The notes under the pieces were generated by a model. That model had not been told where the DNA came from and made no database searches. It was given only the letters and a program-made list of their open reading frames with translations. A DNA stretch of 64,000 bases from Hedera helix (Eukaryota > Streptophyta > Magnoliopsida > Apiales > Araliaceae): assembly GCA_947179155.2 (NCBI GenBank), contig OX359266.1:13158098-13222097 (forward strand), read 5' to 3'. Numbering within the stretch: the first letter of the stretch is position 1; every line of letters starts with the position of its first letter. A program made the position numbers and the translations under genes. Below are positions 11,342 to 23,719 of the stretch, in pieces.

Positions 11342-12970
11342 ATGATAAAAGAAAAATTGAATATTACTTTTTATACTTGGTATGAAAAATATTATGGTAA
11401 ATGTAATGTAATTACTAGAAGCCAATGGGTAAAAGAAGAAAAGACAAAAATCTCTTCCAGTCATCCTCCTTTAGAAACAATTATTTTACCAATTAAAAAC
11501 ACATCTATTATTGCTAGCCCTTTTAAAATTATAGATGATAATAATGATGATAAAAAAATTATTGAACAAACTAATTTTACTAACCAGTACCTAGCAACTT
11601 TAGAAAAACAGTTAGATAAAATTGAAGACAAAATTGAAGATAGACTTCAAAGTAGTCAATATGATAAAATTGAAAAACCTTTGTTAAACCTGTCTCAAAA
11701 TAGACAAGGTTTAGGTTTACCTGCTAAAGATCAAGAAATTACTAGAACTTTTGATAAATTATTCAAAAAACTAGGAGAACCAGAATCAAGTAAAACTTTA
11801 ACAGTTATTGACCAAAATAAAAGCCAAGAGAATAATAGTTCAGATACCGAAACTGAAACCACAGTTCAAGATGATTCAAAAACTGATACTACAGTTCAAG
11901 AAATTGAAAACCAGTTTAAAAAATTAACTTTTAAAAATTCAACTAACACCAGTCAAACAAAAAATTGGTATTCTAGACCAACCCCTCCAGACTTACAGTT
12001 TGAAGAAAGGAATTTAGATAATCAATTTTCTGTTTCAGCAAATAAAATTTATGAATGGAATATTGATGGATTAAGTGAACAGGAATTATAAAACAAGTTA
12101 AATCATATGTCAATGGGAGCTAATAGTTACCTAACAAATTATAATAATTTAAGACAACCAGATATAGTTAAGTTATTGGTTAGTGGATTTGCTGGTGTTC
12201 TTAGATCTTGGTGGGAAAAACATCTCACTGAAGATTCTAGATATAGTATAATTCACGCTATTCAAAGAGATAACGAATGAATGCCTATTTTTGATGAAGA
12301 ATTAGGATTAGGTCCTCTTGATGGAGTTAATACATTAATATATACAATAATTAAATATTTTATTAGAACACCTAGTAATATAATAGATAGGATTCATGAT
12401 CAGTTAACTAATTTATCATGTTCTACTTTAAGTGATTTTAGATGGTATAAAGACATTTTTACCTCCACAATTATGATGATGAATGATAGTGATAAGCCAT
12501 TTTGGAAAGAAATATTTGTTAATGGTTTGTCGAATTTGTTTGCCCATAAAATTCTTGAGGAATTAAGTAAAGACTTAGATTTTATTGATTATGATAATCT
12601 AACCTATGGAGATATAATCAGTCAAATAAAGAAAACAGATCTTAAAATGTGTATTAATTTTAAGATTAGTAAACAAGCTAGTAAAGATAAAGAAAAAGCT
12701 AAATATGAATTAGGAACTTTTTGTGAGCAATATGGTTTACCCCCTGTTGCGCCATCTAGAAGAAAACATAAAATCAGTAAAAAGAAAAAATTTAAAAAAT
12801 ATAAACGACATTATTCTAAAGATAATTATTATAAGAAATCACAAAAACAACCAGCCTATGAAAAACATTATAAGAAAAAGACTTCTAAGAGGTTTGATAA
12901 AAGTAAAGTTATTTGTCATAATTGCGGCAAACCAGACCATTATAAAAATTAATGTAAAGTTAAAGAAAAA
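11342..12970 (+). pseudogene. Pararetrovirus coat protein remnant with zinc knuckle
   Basis: Two open stretches in one frame (11342-12091 and 12281-12952) are separated by stops at 12089 and 12278. The first is acidic and has a coiled-coil-like lysine/glutamate stretch. The second holds the conserved coat core followed by a strongly basic lysine-rich region (about 12760-12900), then the CX2CX4H part of a CCHC knuckle (CHNCGKPDHY, about 12916-12945). A TAA at 12950 falls inside the knuckle just before its last cysteine. Acidic N-terminus, basic tail and CCHC are typical of Caulimoviridae capsid proteins. Confidence 0.7.
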
Positions 12971-13021
12971 TTAAAACAGTTAAAAGTATCTGAAGAAAAT
13001 ACAAATCAAATCATTGAATTA

Positions 13022-14041
13022 ATGAGAATTAAAAATGATTCTAGTAATAATGAATATGAAGATTTTAATTCTTCTAGTACTTCAGAAACTGAGTCTAGTA
13101 GTAAATCTAGTCAGTGTCCTAAAATTACTCTAGAATGTATTGATACTTGTTGTAATAAAAGACTAAATGTTTTAAATAAAAATACTGAAGAAGAAAATTT
13201 ATTAATTGATTTAATAAGTAAAATCTCAGACCATCAGCTAAAATCTCAATATACTAAACAATTAAAAGATTTATTTAACAAAGATGACTCATCTAGTAAA
13301 ATAAATAATATTAAAGAAAAACCAATTTTTAGTCTTAACAAGACTTTAGAAAGATTTAAAAATTCAACTAAAGAAATAAATTTATCAAAATTAAACCAAG
13401 AAGTTAGTAACCTTAAAAAAGAAAATTTTAAATTAAAACAAGAAATTCCTAAGCTAAGACAAGAAATTAGTAAAATTGGAAAAATAGATGAATTGTTAAT
13501 ACATGATTCTTCTGATAGTGAACATATGAAGAAACATGAAACTTCAATAATTAATAACCCAGATAGTGAAAATAAAACTCATAGTCAACAAGGATTATCA
13601 TTAAAAATATTAAAAGCTATTACTATTCAGAAATGGAACACTAATGTAATTATAATTATTAACAAGTCATTCACTTTAAAAATTCCAGCATTAGTAGACA
13701 CTGGTGCTGATTTAAATTGTATTCAAGGGGGATTAGTCCTTATTAAGTACTATGTAAAAAGTAGTGAAAGAATGACTTTAGCCAATGGTTGTGAAATAAA
13801 AATAAAATATAAATTGCCTAAAACACATATCTGTCAAAATAATGTTTGTTTAGAAACATCTTTTATTTTAATTAAAAAAATAACAGATAAGATTATTTTT
13901 GGATTACCATTTATATATTTATTATACCATTTTACTACTAATACAAATGGTTTAACAAGTAAACCCTTAGGTCAAGAAGTAACCTTTAGTTTAATTCAAA
14001 AACCTAAAAGTAAGGATCTTAGGATTATTCAAGAAGGATGA
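13022..14041 (+). pseudogene. Pararetrovirus coiled coil and aspartic protease segment
   Basis: This lies in the same frame as the coat protein and continues from it with no stop between 12953 and 13022. A serine-rich start is followed by a lysine/glutamate coiled coil (about 13370-13490) and then an aspartic protease with the active-site segment ALVDTGADLN at about 13690-13718 and a later hydrophobic flap/strand region. The frame ends at TGA 14039-14041, after which the RT is found in another frame. Confidence 0.7.
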
Positions 14042-14149
14042 ATTTCGAAAAACTTAAATATACTTAATAATAAAAAAAAATCATTTAAAATACCTAAAAG
14101 ATGAAATTAGGTATAAGAGAATTGAAGGTCAATTAAAAAATAATAATCT

Positions 14150-15030
14150 TCAGGGTAAAATAAAAGAATTTCATAATTTATTAAGTAAAAATGTTTGTTC
14201 AGATTTATCCCATGCTTTTTGGCATAGGAAAAGGCATATAGTTAAGTTACCTTATGCTAAGGAATTTAAAGAGAATTTAATTCCTACTAATGCTAGACCT
14301 ATTCAGATGAATCATGAACAAATGAATTATTGTAAAAATGAAATTGATGATTTATTAAGAAAATGATTAATTAGAAAAAGTAAATCTCCTTGATCTTGCC
14401 CAGCCTTTTATGTCAATAAAAATGCTGAAATAGAAAGAGGAACCCTTCGCTTAGTTATTAATTATAAACCATTAAATAAAGTCCTAGAATGGATTAGGTA
14501 TTCATTACCTAATAAGAAGGATTTAATTAACAGATTAGGTCAAGTAGTTGTCTTTAGTAAATTTGACCTTAAGAGTGAATTCTAGCAAATCCAGATCCAT
14601 AAGGATGATAGGTATAAGACAGCCTTCACTACACCATTTGGTCATTATGAATGGAATGTAATGCCATTCGGTTTAAAAAAATTCCCCTAGTGAAATTTAA
14701 AATATTATGAATGATATTATAAACTCTTTTAGTCATTTTGCTATTGTTTATCTTGATGATGTTTTTATTTTTTCAAATTCTATTGAAGAACATTAGAAAC
14801 ATTTAAATTCATTCTTTAGAACTGTTCAATCTAATGAATTAGTTCTTTCCCAGTCAAAATGATGTCTATTCGAAACAAAGTTAAATTCCTTGGTCATATT
14901 ATTTAGTATGGTCAAATTTAGCCAGTTACTAGAGCTATATAGTTTGCTAGTAAATTTCTAGACAAAATTATTGATAAAACCCAGCTTTAGAGATTTCTAG
15001 GTTCCCTCAACTATATAGGAGAATTCTATA
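14150..15030 (+). pseudogene. Pararetrovirus reverse transcriptase remnant (copy C)
   Basis: This parallels copy B (5800-6630). RT segments FSKFDLKS and YLDDVFIF (about 14748-14771) are visible. Stops occur near 14364, 14584 and 14798, and there is a frameshift around 14680-14700. Relative to copy B both share the family sequence but carry independent lesions, as expected for separate decay of two copies. Confidence 0.75.
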
Positions 15031-15583
15031 AAAATTTGAGAAGAATCTGTAAGCCATTGTTTGAACGCTTGCAAAATAATCCTCCACCTTATACTGATTT
15101 CCATACTTCTATAGTCCAAGAAATCAAATTGCATGTTAAGACACTTCCATGTCTTGGCATATCTAATTCTGATGCATTCAAAATTGTTGAAACTGATGCC
15201 TTTGAAATTGGATTAGGAGGCATTCTAAAACAAAAGATAACTCCTAATTCATTTGAACAAATTATTTCTTTTTATTCTCATGCATGGGATAATACACAAG
15301 TAAATTATTCTACTGTCAAGAAAGAGATTTTATCTCTTGTTTTATGCATTAATAAATTTTAGAGTAATTTATTAAACAAAAGGTTTTTAGTAAGAATAGA
15401 TTGTAAATCTGCAAAATATATTTTAGAAAAAGATGTACAAAATATAGCTTCTAAACAGATTTTTGCTAAGTGGCACGCTATTTTATCTATTTTTGATTTT
15501 GAAATTAAATATAATAAAGGTAATCAAAATTCAATTTTCGATTTTCTCATCAGAGAGTTTCTTCAAACAGGTACACTAAAATA
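15030..15583 (+). pseudogene. Pararetrovirus RNase H remnant (copy C)
   Basis: An open stretch from about 15036 to the TAG at 15360 contains the ETDAFEIGLGG segment with the first RNase H aspartate. Homology to copy B continues to 15583 after that stop. It lacks only a few codons of a full domain but is interrupted. Confidence 0.7.
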
Positions 15584-15589
15584 AGTGAA

Positions 15590-15885
15590 AGAGGTGGCCC
15601 AAGTGGTCATGGTCGAGGTAAATCCCCTGTTGTTAGTCAATCCAATAAAAATAAAAGAATCATGATTTCTCATCCAGTTAACCCAGTCCCTTCTATGGAC
15701 TTAGTCAATATGTATCAAATTCTTGGTACCATCCCAAAACCCTATAATACTGTTTTGGCTAGTAAGCCTAAACCTATTGATCCCTTTTGGAGTCCCTCAT
15801 AGGCTTCAAACCTTAGTCAACCAAAATCTTCACAATTTTCACCAAACTATGAAGTTAACCTTTTTCATATTAAGTCTCATCAAGA
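15590..15885 (+). pseudogene. Start of pararetrovirus ORF2 (copy C), truncated
   Basis: This matches 7174-7466 of copy B with a few substitutions and a TAG near 15800. It breaks off at about 15885 and runs into the noncoding hairpin segment. Confidence 0.65.
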
Positions 15886-16163
15886 AGGCAGATAAAGATA
15901 TATGTAAAATGAATGATGTAGGGGGATTACTGGGAAAGTTTAAATATTCAACTATGAGGTTCATTTCCCAATAATCCCCTTGCATCATTCATATATTCGT
16001 ATATATGTGATTTATTTATTTTCAGTTTAAATATTCAATTGTGAGGTCCCTTTCCCAGTAATCCCCCTGCATCATTCATTTTACATTCCAGTAAGCACTT
16101 ATCTTGACTACTATACATTAAGATAGTATAAATATATCTTTCACTTGAATCTTTATCCACGCA

Positions 16164-16169
<6 letters not shown>
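15886..16169 (+). other. Pararetrovirus-associated noncoding segment with duplication
   Basis: It holds a unit of about 57 bp twice (15936-15992 and 16025-16080), the first preceded by an inverted copy of its end. The second half equals 9150-9300 and carries the same promoter-like sequence. It ends at a TA repeat. Confidence 0.55.
15909..15992. repeat. Imperfect inverted repeat (hairpin)
   Basis: Arms 15909-15937 and 15964-15992 are 29 nt each and complementary with about three mismatches, with a loop of 26 nt. The right arm recurs alone at 16049-16077 and near 9191-9219. Confidence 0.8.

Positions 16170-16218
<49 letters not shown>
16170..16218. repeat. TA microsatellite at right edge of the pararetrovirus cluster
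   Basis: About 49 bp of TA repeat. Solo-LTR sequence resumes directly after it at 16219. Confidence 0.95.
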
Positions 16219-16220
<2 letters not shown>

Positions 16221-18935
16221 TTATAGCATTAAAAAGAAAAGGAAAATTATAAGATTTTGGGGCTTGTGGGCCTCAAAATTTGGCTGAGCTAGGGAGAAAG
16301 TGGGGGAGTGTTTTAGCTTCCCTTGGAAGCTTTGTGTGCATGGGTAGAAGCAAGGAAAAGATGGGCAAGCTAGTAGGCCTATTGAAGGTGTAGTTGATAT
16401 GTATACTTACACATTGTGTAAGTATACATTTTAACTAGACATTGTTTATTACACTCTCCTTCATCCTCGTTTCATTAGTTCATTCCATGTTCTAAGTGTT
16501 AGAGAGAATAGCTAGAGAGAAAAAAGAAAGGAAGAGAGAAAGCTTGAAAGCTAAAAAAGAAAGAAAGAAAAATCCTAGATCATCAAAAAGGAAGATCATC
16601 TAGATATCAAGCTAGTAGGCCTATTAAAAACCCTAGCTTTCTTTTGATCTATGTGTTTATATATGTTTGATGTATTTTTTATTGTCAAAAATGAATTTCT
16701 ATAGTAGCAAACCATTTTCAAAACTCTCCAATCTTAAATCCATACTAGATTTGTAGATTTATGATTTAATGGGTTTAACATGAGTATTTATATGCATTTA
16801 TGTTGGAAAACTTGTTCAAAAGCATGAAATCAATGTTTACCGGAAAACCTTAATCTAGACAGTCCGCTTCCCGGAGTTATTGTTCACGTTTCGTAGCTTG
16901 TATTCGAGATTCGTCAACTTTAGGTGGTAGAACTATAAGATAAAAAGATTTTTAAAGTGGAATGACTGAAAAATATTACAAGGGCTAGTTTTAGTGATGT
17001 TTCTAACAAAACAATTCCTGCTGAAAAAATCCTAAAAACCTATTGTCCAGATTTTTAAAAGGTATGTTTTGGCTACTTAGCTTGGTTTAAAAATTTTGGC
17101 CTTTTTATACATGATATTATATGGTATAAATCAGACACTTTCCAAAAATGAGCTGGATTCAACCTCGGATAAGTAAATTATGATCCGAAGATTTTCTAAG
17201 TTTTAAAATATTATGACTTCTATAACTTGAAACGTGTAAGTTAGAAAATTATAAAATTTTAACTGGGAGTATTTTATGATTACAGGAAGCTACCATATAA
17301 ATTTCAGAATTTTCTAATAAAAAATATTTTTAATAATTATTTCAAATGTCAGATAGAAATGACCTAATGAAAAATAGTAAATGTGGTTGAAAAATTAAAA
17401 TCAAATTATTTTATGTATAAAATTAAATATACTAAATATATCCAAGATATATAAAAATAATAAGTTAATTAAATATTTTTGATAATTACACTTGAGTTAA
17501 GAAAAATAAAGATAATAACATAAAATAATTATGTATTATTTAATTTTAATTAAATAATACATAAATGTAATTATTTATTATCTAACTAATATAAAATAAT
17601 AAATTAATTAATTTAAAAAATTAAATTAATTATTTATTAATTAAATGCTAAATAATAAATAAAGTAAAGGAATAAAGAAGTTAATAAAATGATTAAATAA
17701 TTTAGTTTTAATTATTAATGTTTTTAAATATTACTAAGTAATTAAAATATTATTAAATAATAATAGTAAATTATTAAATTATTATTAAATAATTAATAAT
17801 AATAGTAAGTGATTAAATTATTATTAAATAGTTAATAAGAATAGTAGAGGGTTAAATATTATTAAAGAATTAATAATATTAGTAATCAATTAAGATGTTG
17901 TCAAATAATTAATAACATTAGTAAATAAATTAGAAATTATTAAGTGTAGTATAATATTGTTTGACAATTAAAAAGTTATTCGAGGGTGATAATATTGTCT
18001 TGTAAGTTATGTGATATTAAATAAGGAATTATGTGCTTAAGTGTCAATTTATTTGAGAATGATATATGAATTCCTATGTGCATTATTAATTAAAAGATAA
18101 ACCTACTTAATATTAGGTCTTTCAAATAAAGTAATTTAACTTGTGTAAGTTGTAGTCAACAATCGAGGCAAGTTTCTAAATCTTAATCTCATTTTATTTT
18201 GCAAGTTTCCTAACTCAAACTCGAGTTATTAGTGTCAATCAGTTTAATTTATTGTCAATTATTCCACATCAATGATGTTTATTGATATTTGCACTTTGTG
18301 CATATAAATTCCTGTTCTATTATTGAACTGTAAAATATTTAAAGTTCTTCATTTTATGAATTGTTTAAAGAATTAGTGTACGCCATTTGTTTTGGCTAGA
18401 CATACATCTGTTAATATTATTAAAAGCTATCCAAACCAGTAGTTTGTACGGAATCTTGGACTGAGAGAACAACCCTGATAAGGGGACTATAAGTGTCAAT
18501 TATCCGATACGTGTTAATATTATACATACACATGGTGTACAAGATGATGATTCCCACAAGTACAAACTGACATTTTAAATATATAAAAGGGTCATTCGAA
18601 TGATTGATTCCTTGTCAATGTTCGTGGTCTATTGAACCACTCAATAGTAAATAATTAATACTCTTTCTTCCATTTGAACTTTAATTATCTTGTCAGTGAT
18701 TTTATCAACTATTTTAAAAGTTGAGTTATTTTATTGTAATTCTTATTCATTCATGATATATCTTTGTTATTTATTTTAAACTTGCTAATCAAAATAGTTG
18801 CTCACTCTTGCTATATCATGAAGTAATTGAAGTTAAGCTAGAGAGTTCCAAGAAGGACAAAGGCAATGAAAAATTAAAGGAATATTTATATGTGCTACTA
18901 TTCTGTCTTGAAATCATGAAACCTTTTTGTATTAA
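16219..18935 (+). mobile_element. Solo LTR, segment 2
   Basis: Middle part of the solo LTR, 2.7 kb, strongly AT-rich at 17390-18000, with no protein-coding signal. An inverted pair (TGTATACTTACACA / TGTGTAAGTATACA) lies near 16397-16426. Its 3' edge is the MULE target duplication. Confidence 0.65.
18927..18935. repeat. MULE target site duplication TTGTATTAA (left)
   Basis: A perfect 9-bp copy of 24705-24713, the length usual for Mutator-like elements. Confidence 0.9.
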
Positions 18936-19045
18936 GGGTAAATTTCAGATGACCACCTGAGGTTTTACCACTTTCCCACTTAACCACCTATAGTTCGTAA
19001 ACCTACATTTAAACACCTGACTTTTTGAGTTTAGGTGAAAAGGCA
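18936..19045 (+). repeat. MULE left terminal inverted repeat
   Basis: It pairs with 24594-24704 with a small number of mismatches. The outermost 19 bases are identical. Confidence 0.9.
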
Positions 19046-19566
19046 CTTTTTTCGTTCAACTTAATTGCACGTGCGTGTAACTCGCCAATAGAGCGTGGGG
19101 CATCAGTTTAATGGTCAAATTATCATGGGAAAGTCCGAAATGCCCCCCCCCCCCCCCCCCCACCATGTATATTGGGTATTAAAGTCCCATTTCCTTCTAT
19201 TCTTGACCCATTTCAGCAACCAGGAAGCTATTTGAACAATATATTATAAAAATTGATTGCCACATTCAGATTGTTCTTGAACAGGATTATTAATTCCTCA
19301 TATTCACAAGTAAGGTATGCACATCAAGTAATTTATTTTATTGACTATCGGTACATACCTTGGGTATGTAGGCATTTTCATGACTATAAGTTGGGCATAT
19401 AAATGTCGCCCATAAGGTGTTTGTGAAAATGCCCAACTTATTCCATATCTCTAGATGTACTTTATTCTATAAAATTTATTGTTGTTATGCAATTTAGAAG
19501 TTGCCTACAAGGTGTTTGTTAAAATGTTTCATCCAATCTTTCTCCTGTTTATGTGAATTAAGAGGC
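19046..19566 (+). other. MULE 5' noncoding region of the GRF gene
   Basis: It contains the poly-C run and two AT-rich imperfect repeats (around 19310-19400 and 19480-19530, both with AAAATGCCCAAC-like text). I see no coding signal; it may hold the promoter of the GRF ORF. Confidence 0.4.
19143..19161 (+). repeat. C homopolymer, 19 nt
   Basis: An uninterrupted run of 19 C in otherwise AT-rich MULE sequence just inside the left TIR. The length may be affected by sequencing or assembly. Confidence 0.8.
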
Positions 19567-19944
19567 ATGTCTTCATCAAGCAATAATAAAAGATGTAATA
19601 ATGGTGACTATCGCTACAAACCTAGGGTATGTAGATGTGGAAAAAAAACATCTATAAGAATTGTTCACTAGAACAAACCATCGAATGGCATGCTGTATTT
19701 TTTATGTGATGATTGTGAGTTTTGGGCATGGTGTTTGCCTTCTACAACAACCTCAATTGGGATAATGAGTGGCACTAACGAACACACAGAGGGACTGGGG
19801 ACAGTGGTGAGGTGAACAACACGCAAGTGTTTGAAGAATAATAATCTAGCTGATAGGATGATGATTGTTGAAAACTATGTGAAAATAATGATGATTGTTG
19901 GACTTGTGTTGTATGTCATGATGTTTTTTAGTAGTAAAAAATGA
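19567..19944 (+). pseudogene. GRF-type zinc-finger ORF inside the MULE, two stops
   Basis: The frame starting at ATG 19567 runs 125 codons to TGA 19942-19944 and is interrupted by TAG at 19669 and TGA at 19813, with the frame kept throughout. Residues about 22-60 have the layout of a zf-GRF domain: C-R-C-G, a spacer with polar residues, then CDDCEFWAWC with the Cys-X2-Cys and aromatic residues. A hydrophobic C-terminal stretch (near VGLVLYVMMFF) resembles the membrane anchor of small plant GRF proteins. The final glycine-arginine-phenylalanine is not recognisable. It lies opposite in strand to the transposase. GRF fingers are known to bind nucleic acid; what it would do in a transposon is unknown. 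Confidence 0.6.
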
Positions 19945-21149
19945 ACCCATGTAATGTAAGTTTGTATTGTGTAATATTGACATTTCAATGAAATGGAAGT
20001 CTGTTTTCATCTCAAGTTTATAATCCGTTTATAATATGTTCTCATGTTTATAGTATTTTTGCATCTGAAATTTGTAATGTGTAATGGAAGTCTAGAATGT
20101 GTAATGGAATTATGTTTTCATTTCAAAGCCTTACTGGATCTTTGCATTGTTAAAGCGTTACTGCATTAATGAAATGTCAAGGCCTTTCTAAATTAATGCA
20201 TCAAAGGCTTACTGCATTACCTGTGTAAAAGTTGAATATCAAAGCCATAATTGGCACAAACAGATTACAGTCTGTATAACATTAAAAATGAAGTAAAAAA
20301 ATTTGAATCAGTATGGACAAAAAGGATTTTATATATTTTAATTTTGAAGTAACATACATTGTTAACCAATTTGACTACATGAATGAAAATACTAGACTAT
20401 ACCCTGCTGGATACTAAACTGTACCAAAATACTAGACTGTACCACTAAGCTGCCAACATTGCCAAAAATAATAAAGTGGCCATTGAAGTATACCACAAAT
20501 AACTAACTCAGGCCACAAATAGTTAAGTAACAGTCAAAATAAGCTACATACTAGTATGTCAAAATATAATAACAACTTGGGCTAACATCAAAGCCTTAAT
20601 CCCTTTATCCTGCCGTTTTTGGTGAACTAGTTATGATCCCTTAGATATTAGCTTCGTGGAGGCTGGTTTGGTCTTCAAGTTGGTCTTCGTAGTCTGTGAG
20701 CTTAATATAGATTGACTCATTGAAGAACCCATCCCCATAGTTTGATTACTCCAGCTTGTGGACAAATTTGGTCCAGCTGTGACCCATTTATTATTAAGGT
20801 TAGACTGAGAGCTTGATGTGGACTGTTAACATCTTAAAATTATATGTAAGCAATATAATTATTTAATTCACATTTAAAAGCAGTTTAAAAGTAAGCATAG
20901 TCTACATGGCTAACATTATCTGTGGTTATAACATTTTCTTTAGTTGACTTCCCCCTAGTTTGTAACTTTAGTGGTCTGATTTTTGTCTGAAAATACAAAC
21001 ATGGACATTTAATGCATAGATAACTAATTTATAACAAATACAATAAGCAAATTAAATGAATACTTCAAATGCACCTGTGCAGAAGATGATGTGCTCAAGA
21101 ACTTAATTAATAAACACTAAATAAGGTATTACTAGAAAAATCAGTGTTA
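19945..21149 (-). other. MULE 3' region of the transposase gene
   Basis: Mostly noncoding, AT-rich. A stretch at about 20630-20830 read on the minus strand is serine/threonine/lysine-rich and could be the last part of the transposase, but it has no recognisable motif. Confidence 0.35.
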
Positions 21150-23719
21150 GTTTGACACACCTTATTCATTTTGGAATTAGGATAAAATGGTTGCCTACTA
21201 GCTTTGTTGTTATGCCCAAGTGTCAAACACCTTGCACATGTCATAGTATCACCTTTTCTTAATGCCTTGAAAGGATTTTTTTAGCTCATCTGCTTGCTTT
21301 CTTCTTACCTTCCTAGGTCTACCAGTGGATTTATGATACTGTAGAGGTTGAATGTTAGGAAAGTTGGATGCAACTCATTCATGATGACTTGGTACAGACT
21401 TTATGGTAAAATTATAGGTGGTTAAGTATACTTCCTTGATATAACAAGGATGATAGTAAGCCTCCGGTTGCTCCCTGTTAGCCCAAATTGCAGCAATAAC
21501 ATGTTTGCAAGGAATACCACTAAGCTGCCACATTCTGCAACCACAAATTTTGTCATTCAAATTTACAACCCAAGTTTTATCATCACTTTCAACCTCAAAT
21601 TCACCAATTCCAGACTTCAAGGCAATACATCACCTACAAGTTTTCTTACTCATCTCCAACTTCTGTTGAATTCTTGGCCTAATTAACCCCCATACTTGTC
21701 CATGCCTTCCCTTTTAATCTAAAACCTAACCATTAATTTCTTCCTAATCCATTCTAGCATGTTAATTATCCCTTTATCCCTTGCCTCCATAATATAATTA
21801 TTCCATGATTTATTCAAGTTGTTTACAACTATATTAGACCTACAATGAGGTGAAAAATGAGACCTGGCCCAAAATTTAGGCCCAACTGTCATCAACCATT
21901 TAGCTACAACTGGATCAACCCCATGCATAACCTTCATGGCTGCTTCAAATGAGTACATATCACCACAACTGGGTGCATTCCAGAATAAATTCCTCAACAT
22001 CTTCCCCCTAAACTTTATTTTGAAGTTATTGTACAAATGTTTCAAACAATATCTATGTTCATTGTGGGGTAACATTGTATTGAACACCTCTACCATCCCC
22101 TTCTGCCTATCAGAAATGAACACATACCTTCTTGTTTCATTTTCACCTATGTCATCCAAAAGCTCAGTTAGAACCTACTGCCAACTGTTTCTACATTCAA
22201 TTTCAACTACAACTATTGCAAGGATAAAAATATTGTCATTTGCATATATTCCTATAGCACTTAACATTAGCCCTCCAAATATCCCCTTTAGAAAATATCT
22301 ATCTAATCCTATTATTGGCCTACACCTAGCAAGGAAAGCATTTTTTGATGCTGCAAGCCTCATATAAAGTCTCTGAAAAAAAAGGAAGGGAGTCAGTCCT
22401 GTCTTCGAGACCCTCACTGCAGAATTTGAATACTGTGCCAGAGTTCAACTGTTTCACTGTCTCCATATAATCTATTAATCTGTTATACTGTTGTCCTACA
22501 TCCCCAGATATCTCATCTAAAGCCTTTTTTTAGCCCTATATAAAGATAATTTACTAACACTAGAATGACATTCTTTTTGGACCTTCTTCTTCCATGCATT
22601 CAAATCCCACTTAAGATTATCTCTTAGATCATTCATATATTTTTTGGCCAAATACCTACTATCAACTAGATGATTCTTGTCCTTTCCAACATATGTGTGA
22701 TCACTTTCTACTGATTTAATTTTGAAAGTTAGTTCACCCTATTTGACTGATGCATGAATCCTCCAAGAATATTTTTCATCTTTACCCCTAGCAGTTATTC
22801 TTTTTTTGTAATTTTGAATGTATTTAATGTCAAATCCCCATTTAACAAAAAAACTCTACTTCTGCTTTTCTAAAAATTTCATGATTTGTAAACTCCATGC
22901 TAACCTCAAAATCAATATTACCCATATTAGTTTGCTCATTAAATTCTATACTCGCATCCCCCTTTAAGTTATCTTCATTATCAGATAGTGCAAATCTCTT
23001 TCTCAATGACTTTTTCCCTTCTCTCTCATCATCACTCTACCAATTTTCTACAAAGACATCTTTTACCTTTTCATGACCTGTTTTTTTTTTTTTGTATTCT
23101 TCAAATATATTATCATCCCCAGGCCCCTCTAGGTCCTCATCCATCCAAGAAGGATGTTCTTCTTCTTTACCAGTATCTTTACTACCTTGATTTTGATTTC
23201 TTTTCATGGACTGTTTTGGAGGTTTTTTAGCCTTTTCAATTTGCTTACCTTGTTCATTTGAAGTTTGCCATCCTTTTTCATTTTCACTTTGTTTCCTTTT
23301 ATCAGTAGCAATTTGATTAGCTTTTTTATTGAATATTTCATTCTTATCAATTTCAACCACATCTTCCTCATCTTCCTAATCTTCTTCCATACATAAAACA
23401 GCTACGGGACCCTCCATTTCTACTCTAAATAACACTAACTCTTCACTTTCATCATTAACCAACATATTTACCATGTCAAGTACATCTTTGTCATGTCTCA
23501 GACTTAAAGCCCCACCTTCCCAAGCTTCATAACTAGGTCAAGAAAATATATATTTACACGTGGGACTGGATTTAACTTAAAATGGAATTCATTCATGCTC
23601 AATAAAGATATGTATTTCAACCTAACATTTTTTATTACCTCAACACTACCCTCAGCATATTTTTTTACTGGATCTTTAACAAAAGTCCCCCCATAATTAA
23701 ACAAAACTCTGACAGACAT
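21150..23719 (-). pseudogene. MuDR-family MULE transposase, decayed
   Basis: On the minus strand the order is as in plant MURA-like proteins: an N-terminal domain (23719-23504), an acidic/lysine-rich linker (23360-23037), a MuDR DNA-binding region with FEVSMEFTNHEIFRKAEVEF-like text (about 22915-22720), the catalytic core with CRPIIGLDRYFLKG (first Asp, about 22300) and FISDRQKGM (second Asp, about 22125-22095) plus HRYCLKHLYNNF, then a SWIM zinc finger (CGC...CKH, 21620-21375), then a GRPRKVRRKQADE tail and a zinc knuckle reading CARCLTLGH without its last cysteine (about 21180-21320). Stops and frameshifts lie between all of these blocks, including TGA at 21375 and breaks at 21719 and 22175. 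Confidence 0.85.

Larger units (their letters stand above)
9798..15885 (+). mobile_element. Endogenous pararetrovirus copy C (leader to ORF2 start), most complete copy
   Basis: The order is leader, movement protein, coat protein with zinc knuckle, aspartic protease, RT, RNase H and the start of ORF2, as expected for a Caulimoviridae polyprotein of the petuvirus/florendovirus type. From 11342 to 14041 one frame is kept with only isolated stops (12089, 12278, 12950, 14039). Frameshifts occur before the coat protein and around 14050-14150 and 14690. Copy C breaks off in ORF2 near 15885. It is an old degraded relic. Confidence 0.8.

Noticed and set aside
9798..15885. Possibility that pararetrovirus copy C is an active viral genome
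   Set aside because: Multiple stops and frameshifts in every domain, a broken end in ORF2 and TA-repeat flanks show a degraded integrated relic.
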